DNA from: Pinus tabuliformis
Lineage: Eukaryota; Streptophyta; Pinopsida; Pinales; Pinaceae
Direction of reading: 5' to 3'
DNA length: 64,000 nucleotides
Assembly: GCA_031772625.1 (NCBI GenBank)
Contig: CM062816.1
Coordinates: 827,124,556-827,188,555, forward strand
Below are positions 31,641-43,689 of the stretch, in pieces. The position numbers were made by a program, and so were the translations under genes. Under the pieces are notes generated by a model that was given only the letters and a program-made list of their open reading frames with translations, did not search any database and was not told the DNA's origin. How positions within the stretch are numbered: the stretch's first letter is position 1; each line of letters starts with the position of its first letter.

Positions 31641-33316
31641 CCTAAGTAAGAAGGTCCCTATAGGGCCTATGATAAAAATGGAATGAGTTGTCATCTTGTT
31701 GCTCCATGATCTTCCAAAGACCTTGTTCCATTTCCAGCCCCTCTTTTGAGAGTCGATCAACTACTCGGTTTTGCTTCCTTTAGATGTGAGAAAATATAAT
31801 GAAATTAAAATATTTTGAGTTGTAATGTTTCTTCCAAAATATGTATGAGTAAGATGTTTCTGCAAGCTTTTGTTTTTTGAGCCAATTAACTATTAGCATA
31901 GAATCCACATAGACTTGTATTTGTGTGCAACCTTTTTCGTATTTGAAGATAAACATGCTTTTACAAGCCAATATTTTAGAATGATTATTTTTCCTGGGTC
32001 TAAGTCCTAATTTTACATGGAAGAAGTGAAATTGAGAGAGAGAGAGTATGAATCCTCCTTTGCTTATATGCCCTTATTTACTAGAGGCTCCATCAAAATA
32101 ATTCCACGACTTGAAGTGGTTAGGATTTATTTTACTATCACTCTTTTTGGGGATGCTCCTTTTTCCCGTGGGAAGTGGGTTGAAATTGATAGAGCTTCCA
32201 TGACTATGTTCTCTAGGGCCAAAAGTTTATCCTAAAAAATGTCTATGTTTTGAGCCAACCACACCTCCCAACAAATGATCAAAGAGAGTGCTTATAATCA
32301 TGATATATAATATTAGAGATCCAATCCCTCCAAGCCCCCTCTAAGTCCTCCACTTCCCATCCACCAATTTGTCCCCCAATATTTCTACACATGTTCCTTA
32401 CCTACTTATAGAAGGAACACTTTATGAACATGTGTAGGGCCAATTCTTCATTGCCATTGCACAAGGAGAACCATCTCAACTTGACCACATGTATATTTTG
32501 TAGCACTTCCCAAGTGGGATCCTTCTTCTCCATTAGACAACACACGGATAATTTTGCCTTTGTTGGAAATTTATATTTCCACACTAACTTCTACCATTGT
32601 TTCAATTTTTCTTAAGCTCAAATAGCCATTAGGGAAATGTATATGAGTTTGGGGTTGTAGGTTCCAAAGGGTAAATACTCTAGACTAATTCATCCTCTCT
32701 ATCTATCAGTCATATATGACCAACTATTAGGGCATTCAGGAAGTTGCTCCATGCATTTTGGAACTCTACCTCTAATCCCATCTCTTATGTTGATCTCCAT
32801 CCTTGTCTCCAAATAGTTGTGTTGGTTGGGATAGAAATATGAGCAAGTTTGGAGAATCATCTGTCTCTAAGGTTATTATTTAAAGGTTGGGGGAGTACAT
32901 GCGCTTGACCACTACCTAGCCATGGATCGAGGCTAATTCTCACTTTGTCACCATTTCCTACTCTCTGCATGAGATATTCCTAATGAGTTCAAAGGAGTTT
33001 AGTACTACCCTTGAGGAGCCCAAGACTTATCCACCGTTCTAATCCAATCTTCCAACAAACTTGGAGAAATGTAATTTTGAGTGACAAACAACATCCATAG
33101 GCTCTATGTTTAGAGTAGTATCCATCCATATTTAGCATCCAAATCTTTTGAGAATGCAAACACATTCTTCAGGCCCCAACCTCCCAAGTGCTTTGGCACC
33201 ACTAGCTTATCCCATTTGTCCCATGGAAGCGCCATGTGTTCCTTCTTTCTAGACGAAAGAAATTTGAAACAAAATCTTTTGATTTTTTCCAAGATACATT
33301 TCTGAATCCATGCTAT
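31640..33316 (-). pseudogene. LINE I ORF2, C-terminal part
   Basis: Follows the RT core after the K insertion. It starts with the thumb block RRKEHMALPWDKWDKL-like text and PKHLGGWGLKNVFAFSKD (33292-33110). Then a zf-RVT domain: WKYKFPTKAKLSVCCLM and LALHMFIKCSF (32600-32400). Last an RNase H remnant: IQVYVDSMLIVNWL (the usual E-G-D-S reads V-D-S) and KQNRVVDRLSKEG near 31770, where the final catalytic Asp is kept. Stops separate the pieces. Confidence 0.8.
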
Positions 33317-34589
33317 TGATTTGAAAATGAAACTACTTGTATTTTATGTTCAAGGTATTCATTTCCATTAAATTATAAGTGCAAATTGTTAGTCATGTCT
33401 TGCAATTGAAACAAAGTGTTTTTGGTAAATTTCTGAGTCTTATGTGTGAAGGAGTGTTATTTCATTTTACTGTTTAGCATATCAAATCTGAAAAACACAG
33501 CAAGATATAATCACATAATATAACACAACAGCTAATAAGGCAGTTCACCCCTCCTGGGCTACATCTGCCAGGTCCAAGGCCCCAAAATGGGCATGTCCTT
33601 GCTCTTATTAGATGCTCAAATTTCTTATACAATGATAAGAAAGCCTACACAGGCAAAATAAGCTGTGAAAATGAGTTCATAACACAAAAAATAGTCAAGA
33701 ATGACTTTTTTTCACCTCCAATGGTTAACCATAGCCCAATATAGCTCCAACACTCCCTAGGCCTTGATGGCTCTCGAAGATTCTTTGCTGAAAAAACACC
33801 TGAAGATGAGCTCTATTGGCTCTGAAACCTGTACCATTGGCTCTGGAATGCTCAAAATACCCAAAATAAAATAAAAAAAAATTCACTCCAAAAGGATCTC
33901 CCTAGTGAAAGTTATGACCTCCAAAAGTTTTTGTCCAATCTGCCCTAAAGAAACTTCACTAAACTTGGAGTAACTGGAGTTAGGCCCGCCAATTTTGGCC
34001 AACTTCGCCAAGAATGGCGCACTCTGCCAAATTTGTCAGTACTCTGCCAAGAATGGCGCGGAACTGTTAATGGTTAGGAAACTAACTATTTAAATATAAT
34101 TTTTGAGCTATTGTGGTTAAGAACCACTCATAGCCCACTCGGTTAGTCTGCTTGGCTGGCAATGAGGAGACCAGGGATCGATTCCTGTAGACTGCAATAA
34201 TTTTTTACCTTACCACCATTTCTCCAACCAGGGGCCACGTGGCGGTCTCCTGGCAGGCCATGTGGTGCCCATTGATTTGTCCTCAATATACACATATCTA
34301 ACCACAACTTGCCAAGTGTCCAAATCTGATTGGTCTGTAGTGAATATTCCATGGAATATTCTTTTTTAAATTTTTGTCAAAGTCAAAAGTCAACCCTGGT
34401 CAACTGATTTTTGAAGGAAATTGTAAACTTCAAACTTGAATAACTTTCAAATACAATGTCGGATTTGAGTGCCATTCATGGCTACAGGATCGTATCGACG
34501 AGGCCTATCCGATCGTTCTAGTTTTAACCAATTGTGAGCAATTCAAAATTTGAGCATTTTTTTCCACTTAGGACATGATCACCTGATCA
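33317..34589 (-). repeat. K 3' LTR
   Basis: 1273 bases. Around 33985-34060 it has repeated GCCAAGAATGGCGC words that can fold on themselves (GCCA with TGGC). Confidence 0.92.
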
Positions 34590-34602
34590 CACCTCCCAAA
34601 TG
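34590..34602 (-). promoter_or_regulatory. K polypurine tract
   Basis: Minus strand ATTTGGGAGGTG directly before the LTR start TGATCAGG. Confidence 0.6.
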
Positions 34603-35997
34603 GGAAGCTTTTGGACCCCAAAAGCTCTCTGATTACCAAAAATGAAGACGAGGAGACTAATTCTCCACTCTTCCAACCTTAAATAACTGAAATCTTCCTG
34701 ACTTCATCAAATTGAGCTTCTCGTAAAAAGATAAATTTTCCCTTGAATTCACTGATCGACTGTTGCTAAAATTGACTGAGTCATGATGCAAATTCTTGAA
34801 ATTTGCAAAACAACAACTATATTTTGCAGAAAGCATACTGTTTCTACAATGGTCAAACTTCAAAGAAGACTTAAAATAAAGTTCACCTTGCCAACTGTTC
34901 ACATGGCGATTTTTTGTTGAATGAGCCCTGTACTTGTGTCGAATCCCATCCAAGTTTTCTCACCATACCAATCTACCATTCTGACACCAACATTGACCTA
35001 TGCTGAACTGTGTGCCCTCTTTGCTTGCATGCTTTTCCTTCTCATGGAATCTTGCACCGCTTTGCACTGACACTTCATTCTCTACACTAATCGACACCAA
35101 AGGTGTCTTGTGCAACCTTTTGTCATCTTCTTTCAAAGACGAATTGTTATCAGAATGAAACATATCATCATTTATATCAGCAATAATATGAAAAGGAGAT
35201 TGTACAAAATCTTGTTGTTTAACCATCAACAAAGTCAGATTTTGACTTGCATTAACTAGCCTTTTCAATTGCCCTACATGGACTAAAGAAGATTCTAGCT
35301 TTTTCTTATGTGCTCTCACAATGTACTCTTTTCCATCCTTGAACAAGTGATACTTATTCTCATGGCGATGGAAGATTGCCTTTCTGTCAAATAAATATGG
35401 ACTACCCAACACAAAACCTATCATGTCAAGCGGTACTACATCCAGTTCAACCCAATAAACATAATGAGCTATTATGGCGAAGCGCAAGATGCACTTCTTT
35501 GAGACTTGTAAGTTTGCATCTTTGCATATCCACCCAAGTGGATAAGGCTTTGGATGTGGAATTGTCTCAAGTTTCAACTATTTGACCAAGTCTTCTAAGA
35601 TGAGATTAGCTTGAGACCCACTATCAAAAAGTGTGTCTATCTTTGTGTGGTTTGAGATTATCCTCACATGAAATAGCTCTATCCTCCTCTTTTCGTTTTG
35701 AGTTTCTTTGTGACAGAGTAATGTGCTAGAGTTGGGATTTGTTTCTTGTACAAACTCTTTCCCCTTTATGTTCTTTAATACCATGGCGATACTTTTTGTC
35801 TCATCACCTGATTCAAACCCTAAGTCTTGTTCAACAGTTGCTATAGTTTTTCCCTTTCCTTTATTTTTGTCTTTGGTTTTATATTTCTCTGGTTTCAACT
35901 CTGGATGAAGCTTCCAACAGTGGTCTTCATCGAGGCTTGTTTTTGAACAGTTCTTGCAAAAGAATTTCCCTTTTTCATTTCTAGAGTTTGAAATCAT
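34603..35997 (-). pseudogene. K zinc-knuckle region and retropepsin
   Basis: From 35997 downward: CKNCSKTSLDEDHCWKLHPE, an atypical zinc-knuckle spacing (CX2CX8-9HC), a Lys-rich stretch, then the protease active site LFDSGSQANLI at about 35634-35612 with catalytic Asp intact. One TAG at 35578 interrupts it; the frame then stays open to 34960 with PLGWICKDANLQVSKKC, LDVVPLDMIGFVLGSPYLFD (the second retropepsin block) and KEYIVRAHKKK. The coding fades into unrelated sequence by about 34950; no RT follows. The protease would process this element's own Gag. Confidence 0.78.
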
Positions 35998-36029
35998 TTT
36001 CCTCCTTTTCCTTTAAAATCACTACCCTC

Positions 36030-37052
36030 ATTTCCATCAAAAGTGCTTTTTCCCTCTAGTCTCTAAATGCGTAGCTTGTACACAAACTTCGTCTAGACTA
36101 GTAGGATTGAACATTAGGATAGCATGTTTAAGGTAGTTGTGCAAACCACCTATATATTTTAGCAAAGTGTCTTGAATTTGTAATTCTACTCCTAACAACA
36201 GTGCTCTTCTCCTAGACTCTTGAGTGTGTTCTTGAACACTTTGTCCTTTAATTTGTCTAAAACTTTGCCAATTCATTATAGCCTTTTGTAAATAAGCAAG
36301 AGGATAAAACTACTTCTTAATTGCGGAAATAAATTCAGCCCATGATAAAGTAAGCTTACCATGTTTTCGAATTTCATCCTCGGTCTTGGCTTCCCACCAT
36401 ATCAATGTTGCTCCTTCCATCCTTAATGAGGCTAACTGAATCTTGGTGTCGTCATCATGTAAGTTCTAAATCCTTAAATAAACTTCCAACTGTCTTATCC
36501 AGTTTTCAAGTTTCTCTGCATTGTCTTCACCGTTAAACATGGGTAATTCAAATTTAACATCTAGATTTAAAAATGGACTTTTTCTAGAATATTTAGGCTT
36601 ATGAGGTTGATTTACCGAGGTAGAGGATGGCGATATAGAGGAAGAGGATGACGATGGGGATGGTGGATCACCATTTCCTCCATGTCCTTTCTTTGAATTA
36701 TCATCACCTTTCTTTCCTCCTGAAGAGCCCTCTCCTTCTTTCTGATTTTAGACCCTTCTCCAACCAACCTATCATTCCCTTCCTGGTATAATATTCTTAC
36801 CATCTCAGTCATGCCCAAAAAGTCTTTTCTGAATACCCGTTCTTCTTCTTTTGGATCCATGTCTTCAGGAACTTCTCCTTCCCTTTCAGACATACTTGAA
36901 GCTTCTTCTAAGGCTATTGAGGGTGAATTAGAAGGTGAAGATACTAGCACCTTGGCCCTCCTTGGTTGAGGATTATCTTGTGCTCTAACCAATTGTCCTT
37001 TCCCTCTTTGAAGCTTAAGCCTGGTAAGCATTAAAACTTGCAAAACAGTCAA
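36030..37052 (-). pseudogene. K gag
   Basis: N-terminal charged region open from 37052 to 36612 (rich in Ser, Glu, Arg), then a frame with the Ty3 capsid blocks PMFNGEDNAEKLENWIRQLE, LASLRMEGATLIWWEAKT, LTLSWAEFISAIKK, FRQIKGQSVQEHTQE and KYIGGLHNYLKHAI. At least two in-frame TAG stops (both at positions where Gln is expected) and one frameshift near 36610. Confidence 0.82.
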
Positions 37053-37088
37053 AAATATCTTTGCACAAAACTAATACTCAAAACTTGA

Positions 37089-37100
37089 GCTCTGATACCA
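37089..37100 (-). promoter_or_regulatory. K primer-binding site (initiator Met tRNA)
   Basis: TGGTATCAGAGC on the minus strand, two bases from the 5' LTR. Confidence 0.92.
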
Positions 37101-37102
37101 AC

Positions 37103-38414
37103 TGATTTGAAAATGAAACTACTTGCATTTGTTGTTCAAGGTATTCATTTCCATTCAATTATAAGTGCAAACTGTTATTCATGTCTTACAATTGAAACAA
37201 AGTGTTTTAGTAAATTTTCAACTCTTATGTGTGAAGGAGTGTTATTTCATTTTATTGTTTAGCATATCAAATCTAAAAAACATAGCAATATATAATCACA
37301 TAATATAACACAGCAGCTGATAAGTTAGTTCACCCCTCTTGGGCTACATCTGTCGGGTCCAAGGCCCCCAAATGGGCATGTCCTTGCTCTTATTAGATGC
37401 TCAAATTGGTAACACAGTGATAAGAAAGCCTAAACAGGAAAAATAAGCTGTGAAAATAAGTTCATAACACAGAAAAAAGTCAAGAATGACTTTTGTTTCA
37501 CGTCTAATGGTTAACCATAGCCCAATACAGCTCCAACACTCCCTAGGCCCTGATGGCTCTCCAAGATCCTTTGCTAAAAAAAACACCTAAAGATGAGCTA
37601 TGTTGGCTCTGAAACCTATACCATTGGCTCTGGAATGCTCAAAATACCCAAAATCAAAAGAAATTCACTCCAAAAGGATCTCCTTAGTGAAAGTTATGAC
37701 CTCCAGAAGTTTTGTCCAATCTTCCCTAAAAAAACTCCACTAAACTTGGAGTAACTAGAGTTAGGCCCGCCAATTTTGGCCAACTCCACCAAGAATGGCA
37801 CGCTCCACCAAATTTGTCGGCGCGGTTAACTGTAACATTAAATGTTGGGTGTCATGGTCACATGGGCCGGCTAGACCCCTGCCAGCAGAACCGTTAATGG
37901 TTAGGAAGCTAACTATTTAAATATAATTTTTGAGCTATTGTGGTTAAGAACCACTCATAGCCCACTCGGTTAGTCTGCTTGGCTGGTAGTGAGGAGTCCA
38001 GGGATCGTTTACTGCAGACTGCAATAATTTTTTACCTTACCACCGTTTCTCCAACCAGGGGCCACATGGTGGTCTCTTGGCAGGCCACGTGGTGCCCATT
38101 GATTTGTCCTCAATATACACATATCCAACCACAACTTGCCAAGTGTCCAAATCTGATTGGTTTGCAGGGAATATTCCTAGAATATTGTATTTTTAATTTT
38201 TGTCAAAGTCAAAAGTCAACCCTGGTCAACTAATTTTTGAAGGAAATTGTAAACTTCAAACTTGAATAACTTTCACATGCAGTGTCAAATTTGAGTTTCA
38301 TTCACGGCTATAGGATTGTATCGACGAGGCCTATCCGATCATTCTGGTTTCAAATAATTATGAAAAATTAAAATTTTGAGCATTTTTTCCACTTAGGACA
38401 TGATCACCTGATCA
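37103..38414 (-). repeat. K 5' LTR
   Basis: 1312 bases; differs from the left copy by substitutions and by an extra segment at about 37815-37890 (GGCGCGGTTAACTG and on) not present in the left copy. Confidence 0.92.
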
Positions 38415-40854
38415 GCTATTGACATCCAATATATTGGAATGGATTCTAATACTAATTTTATCATAACTAACTAGCCTATCTTTGATAGCCACTTGGAGCA
38501 CCATCTTTTCAATATTTTCTCCACCTTGGAAATGAGCCAATGCCAGTCCTCCTTGCTTAAAAATTTGATTTTAGTTGAAATCCCAAGTACTTTAAACCCT
38601 CATCTAGTGGCTTACTTTTATATGAGATAAGTTGGATTATATGGTGAATCTTCCCATCTTCCAAGTTATGAAAAGGGATTGTGGACTTTATGTTATTTAT
38701 TATCATTCCTATGGCTTTGCCATAAGGAGTAAGAATCCACATTACCATGTTCACCTCTCATGGAGAACTCTTGCAAAAAATGAGGGTGTCATCAATAAAT
38801 ATAAGGTTTGTAAGAGCCAAATCCCAAGCGATGAGTGTTCTTGAAGGTCCCCTTGTATTTTTTTCTCTACCAAGAGACAAATCAATCATTTTGCTACTAG
38901 AAAGAACATGAGTGGAGAGAGGGGCACCCTTGGTAGAACCCTGCTTGGGCATGAAATAAGGGATAAGTTGATCCACTTATCAACACAACAAAGGATACTA
39001 TATTAATACAACTCATTACCCAAGAAATAAAGTCCATATTGAATCCCACATGAGTCAAAAGAAGCATGATATAAATCTAGTTGACTCTATCATAGGCTTT
39101 GGAGAGGTCTATCTTGATGCCAACCCCCTTTAAGTACTAAATTTTTATGTTGTATAAGCCTTCTTGAGCCACTCTTATCGCTTCATGAAATTTTCTCCCC
39201 TCTAAAGAACCAAATTGTTCTTTTGAGATTGATTTTGAAAGAATGGGATCGAGTTTGTTAGAAATCACTTTTTCTACTACCTTATATAAGGCATTACATA
39301 AAGAGATGGGGTGAAAATCCTCAAAAGATACTAGATGTTCCACTTTAGTAATGAGAGCTATAAAGGTCAAGTTGAAATTTGGAATCATTTTCCTCTCCCT
39401 TCTAGATTCTTAAATCATTGACAAGAGGTCATTCCCTTTAGCATCATATAGGCCCAGGAAGAATTCAACAACCTGGCCATTTGGGCCTCAGCTCTTATCT
39501 TTATGGAAGCTATGTACGACCATTTTTAGTTCTTATTTAGTTATTTCATCCATGATAGTCCAATCCTCCTCTTCTTCAGCAAACCATGGGAAAATTTGTG
39601 TAGTTTTGATTACTTCCGCAGTTGAGGCCTCATCTAAAACATGAAAATATTCTCAAAGTGGCACTTTCCCGAGGTCATTAAGCCTTCAAAGTTAGAAACA
39701 TCCCTGCACTTGGTGTCCTGAAGACTCCAAATGGTGTTTCACATGTTCCTTCACTTGGATTAAGCCTAGAAAATTTTTGTTTTTTCATCTCCACATTACA
39801 ACCAAATGGCCCTGTTTTTTAGATGCCATTCTACCTCCCCTTCTTCTAGGATATCTTTTTCCTTTTTTCCAAGTTAATAAGTGCCTCTATAGATTTAGTA
39901 GAGTTCAAAACTTCATCTTATTTATTTACAAAAACCTTAAGCTTATTTTTAATCTCCATCAATTCCCAAACTACTGTAAGGTTCTTCTCCTTCACCCATT
40001 TCTTCATTTTTTGTTTGAAAGTTCTAGAATGGCTTTGAACTATATTGTAGCTAAGAATCCCTATTGGGCATCAAAATATTTCCAATAAGTGTTCACTAGG
40101 GTTAAGAAATATTCTTCTTTTAACCAAGAGGAGTTCATCTTGAAAGGGTTGGTTAGCTTCTGCGATGCCCCTTTTATTTCCAAAAAGATTAGCGAATGGT
40201 CTCATTCTCCTCCAACCCATGTCCATTGTTTAATAAGGGAAAATATATTTGCCAAGGCTTTTAAAATTAAGAAATTGTCTATTCTCTTAGCCACCCTATC
40301 TATCCTTGTATGTTGATTCCTCTAAGTGGGGGCTAATTTGACTGGTTCCACATCCACGAATTTTCTCCATTCTAGTTTATTTAAATAATAGTTTGCAAGT
40401 GGGTCCAACCTTTCCTTTAGACCCCAAGACTTAAATGAACCAGGGAAAAATTCAAGTATTCTCCAATTAATAAGGAATTTTACCTCATTTTACTCCTTTC
40501 AGTTGAGTGAGGGCCCATATAGATTTAACAATCTAGCATAGTTTCTAAGTTCCTCTTAAAATATCTCAACTCCTAAACCTAAATCCATGCTCCAATAGTT
40601 TGAAGCTTGAATGTTTATGTTTTTCCAACACACAATTATCCCCAATGATTTTCTGCTAGAATCCAGACATAGAAACCTACAACCACCTAATAGAGCCTCT
40701 AGACAATTTTGTATTAATTCACCCTCTCTTAAGGTTCTTGTAGAAAAATTACATTCAGACTGCTAACTTCTATTAACTTCCTCAGAGCATGTTTTTTATG
40801 GGGACATGCTAAATCCCTACAATTATAAGAGAGAATTTTCATTTGGGAATCCAT
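38415..40854 (-). pseudogene. LINE I ORF2, endonuclease and RT
   Basis: A start ATG at 40854 opens an AP-endonuclease domain: MDSQMKILSYNCRDL, LRKLIEVSSLNVIFLQEP, then CRFLCLDSSRKSLGI. The expected S-W-N and Q-E-T motifs read S-Y-N and Q-E-P, with catalytic Asn and Glu kept. RT follows from about 39400: TFIALITKVEHLVSFEDFHPI, ISNKLDPILSKSISKEQFG, STKGAPLS and the catalytic block NLIFIDDTLIF at 38788-38799 with both aspartates, then GLKYLGFQLKSN. Multiple stops and frameshifts; interrupted by K at 38415. Confidence 0.85.
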
Positions 40855-41181
40855 CCTAGGGTTATTAATGCTCTAAGCTCCCGTTAAATGGATTCTTGTT
40901 TTACTACTACTGAGTATTCTTTTTCTTTTTATTTTTCTTTTGTCAATTGAGACTTTAAGGTTCTTGTAGAAAAATTACATTCAGACTGCTAACTTCTATT
41001 AACTTCCTCAGAGCATGTTTTTTATGGGGACATGCTAAATCCCTACAATTATAAGAGAGAATTTTCATTTGGGAATCCATCCTAGGGTTAATAATGCTCT
41101 AAGCTCTCGTTAAATGGATTCTTGCTTTACTACTACTATGTATTCTTTTGCTTTTTATTTTTTTTTTGTCAATTGAGACTT
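40731..41181 (-). repeat. 226-base tandem duplication over LINE I ORF2 start
   Basis: Bases 40731-40956 recur at 40957-41181 nearly unchanged. Each copy carries the ORF2 start and the first forty or so codons of the endonuclease, so the start region exists twice in a row, in direct orientation. Confidence 0.9.
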
Positions 41182-41590
41182 CTTGCCCCTTCCTCTTCCT
41201 TCGGTGGTGGAGAGAGAGAGCTTACCTATTCCCTTCACAATACCCTTATTTTGTGGAAAAATAGATTGGGAGCATATATTATACACAAATTCTCTCGCTT
41301 ATGAGTTCTCAAAGTGAGATTTTGAGGCAAACGACACATGGGAGGAGTAATGAATCTACACTTGTGGACATGGTCATGGGACTTTAGCGAGGGAGTAAGG
41401 AAGTGAGAAGGTTTGCATGGTAGAGCAAAAAACTTATGCTTCCATAAAAACCCCAGAAATCTAGATATATGACCTTGAATGACATATTATATTTTCATTA
41501 AAATCAAGGGAAATATATGTGTGGGAGGGAGCCGAGATTGTGCCTTTGTTTTTCCCCTTCATTCTTCCTATCACAAAGACTTCAATCACA
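41182..41590 (-). other. LINE I region between ORF1 and ORF2
   Basis: No clear protein block; probably the C-terminal low-complexity part of ORF1 and the inter-ORF spacer. Confidence 0.4.
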
Positions 41591-42140
41591 TTCTCCTCTT
41601 ATTCCCTTGGCATAACTTTTCCTGTGAGTTCATGGAATCCTAATAGAAACTGAGTGTTTGGTACGTCTAACACATGTAATGGGTCCTTTCTCCTAGTGTT
41701 GGAGTCATATTTATTGCCTAGGATTGTGTGCAACCTTTTGTATAACAAGAGCTCATAATATCTATTCAAATGTCCATACTTGTGGCATCGATTGCATCTG
41801 AATAAGATACCTTCATAATACAAGATCTAAAACCATATATTTTCTTCTATGTCTGCCCACTACCTTTGTTCCTCTGCTTGATCTCTTCTCTCATGTAGGA
41901 CCAATAATAAGGGAGGACTAAGTTTGAGCCCTATGTAATTAATTTTTAGCTTTTGAATGATTATTTTGTAGAGTGGGATCCTTTCTAGGGAATTCCTTAA
42001 TCTTTCAGGGGAGTGATACTCTCTGATATGCATATTTTGGGGAAAAGCATGATATCTCCTTTAGCAAGCCTACAAGCTCTCAGTTCCAAACAACCTAAAG
42101 GTATCCCCGAAATGGAGGACATCTTCTTCTTGTGTTTCCA
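41591..42140 (-). pseudogene. LINE I ORF1 remnant with zinc knuckle
   Basis: Plant LINE ORF1, an RNA-binding protein. The recognisable part is YYEGILFRCNRCHKYGHLNR at about 41820-41765, the typical block before and within a CCHC knuckle; the last Cys is Tyr here. Upstream a decayed region with EDVLHFGDTF-like text runs to about 42130. Assignment to the same LINE as ORF2 at 40854 rests on order and strand. Confidence 0.65.
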
Positions 42141-42152
42141 TGTAGTGAGGGG

Positions 42153-42422
42153 CTAATTTGAGATCAATGGAGATATCTTGTGGTTACTGATGACAACCTT
42201 AGGGCTTATTAATTTTTCCCTGATGTATAGGGGCTCACTTTCTTCCTTGTCCATAATCTTCTTTACTTGCTTGTCCCTTTTTTCCTCATGGGTCAGCCAA
42301 GAGGCTAGTGTGATCAGTTGTACAATCCCCAATTTTGAGTTGGGGTCACAAAATTTCATGTTTTTGAGGATCATATTGTGCATATAAAATTCATCCAATT
42401 TGGCCCTATCCTCAATGCTCAT
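42153..42422 (-). pseudogene. G extra ORF, C-terminal end (left of element A)
   Basis: Open for 89 codons: DRAKLDEFYMHNMILKN, NSKLGIVQLITLASWLTHEE, a Lys/Glu-rich helix and a TAG. When element A and one target duplication are ignored, the frame continues exactly from the coiled-coil ORF that ends at 54130. The block DEFYMHNMIL corresponds to CELYMHDYFL near 52545 in element A, which confirms that the two ORFs belong to the same family. Confidence 0.75.
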
Positions 42423-43310
42423 TGTTGGTTGCTAAATTTGCATGCTTTTTACCCACGTTTTTACCCCTTTCCTGTACCCATTTCATACCATTGCTGGTCT
42501 ATTTATATTCTAAACAACATAGGTATGCCTCTTGTCATGTCTTTGTGAATTATCAATCAATAAAGTATAGTTGTAGGGGATTATTGCGTAAATAGTTTTC
42601 TAAATCAATTATTCTTGCAGATTTGGAGGAATGATGACCAAAACCGTGGTTCAATGAATGGTGACCATCAAGCTGGCAGCTCTATCCTTGGACATCAACT
42701 GCAACGGTGGATCAATCTCTCAACCAGCGCAATGTTATCTTTATATTTTGTTTCACCTTGGAAACCGCTATGTAATTGTAGGCAGACAACTGTCGTAATT
42801 CTAGGGGTTGTTAGTGTTTGATCAATTGTATAAGTAGAGTTATGGGGCTATGAAATCCAAGGTTAAGATCGCAAGAGAAATATGTTAACTCTGAGTCTGT
42901 AACAACATAATTTTGTAATGTCCTTTTGATTAATGAAATTCTAATCTTCTGAGCATTTCGTGACTTCTTGATCTTGCCACAACCCTGATCAGGGAGTTGG
43001 GCCCACTCTCTTGACCAGGTGTTGTTGGATTAGATGTGTGCATAGGTTTATTTATGTTGATTTATTTATTGTTGTGAATGATTTATCAATGTGTTGTTGT
43101 GAGTCTTAACTTGTTGTTACTCTTATTGATGTTACAATTATTGCTTGTTGTTACACATTGTTAAGTTTATAATTGAATGTTCAATGTTGGGTAGGGAAAA
43201 TATGGCCTACATATACCTTTCATGATATCCTTGAAATAACCATTTGAGCCCCAAGTTGACAATTAATGTGGAATTGGGTGAATTGCATGATTCATATCTG
43301 AACACCAACA
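42423..43310 (+). repeat. A 5' LTR
   Basis: A plausible TATA box (GTATAAGTAG) is at about 42827; GGGCCCACTCTC near 43000 resembles the GAGCCCTCTC word of the J1, J2 and G LTRs, but no equivalent hairpin follows. Confidence 0.93.
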
Positions 43311-43313
43311 TTT

Positions 43314-43331
43314 TGGCGTTGTTGTCGGGGA
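43314..43331 (+). promoter_or_regulatory. A primer-binding site (Asp tRNA type, mutated)
   Basis: TGGCGTTGTTGTCGGGGA starts three bases after the LTR. It equals the aspartate-tRNA-type site TGGCGCCGTTGCCGGGGA known from plant Ty3 elements except for C-to-T changes and is best read as a deaminated copy. Confidence 0.75.
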
Positions 43332-43689
43332 GGCTATCGAAGGCGCGAAGGTACAACCAATATTTACCATAGGACTGATCTCTCATCATGGGGAGGGAAG
43401 TTAGCACCCTGCTCTAGGTCCTCAGCATTAGATTATTCTATTTTCATTTTCATAGGAACCGCTCTTTTGTCCTAGGAAGGGAAGTTTTTATTTCACCCTG
43501 TTTCAGGTCTCAAGCTTAGATTTTGTGATTGGTTTGTTTCTCTTTCTTTTGCTTTCTTTTTAGGGGCCACTCTCTCGTCCCGGGGATGGAATTTCTTACC
43601 CTCCTCCAAGTCCTGATATTTCAATTTTCTTGAATTTTTTCCTTTTATTTCTGATTGCATGAATAGAGACACAAATAAAAGGGGCTGAG

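Larger units (their letters stand above)
33317..38414 (-). mobile_element. Element K: gag-protease LTR element inside LINE I
   Basis: LTRs at 33317-34589 and 37103-38414 (TGATTTG ... CTGATCA) and a perfect target duplication GCTAT (33312-33316 and 38415-38419). Initiator-Met primer site next to the right LTR, so the element runs on the minus strand. It encodes gag and protease but nothing like RT, RNase H or integrase in the 2.5 kb interior: a second TR-GAG type element, unrelated in sequence to D. Confidence 0.94.
31640..42140 (-). mobile_element. LINE I, interrupted by element K
   Basis: On the minus strand: ORF1 with zinc knuckle (about 42140-41590), ORF2 endonuclease from 40854, RT, then after the K insertion (33317-38414) the rest of RT, zf-RVT and RNase H to about 31640. 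K's target duplication GCTAT lies exactly at the split. At its 5' border it abuts the tail of the G extra ORF at about 42150, so it may be inserted in G, but no target duplication for the LINE was found. Confidence 0.75.

Noticed and set aside
37089-37100. GCTCTGATACCA words as parts of tRNA genes
   Set aside because: Here and at 19511, 17178 and 25926 they are primer-binding sites next to LTRs; no cloverleaf surrounds them.
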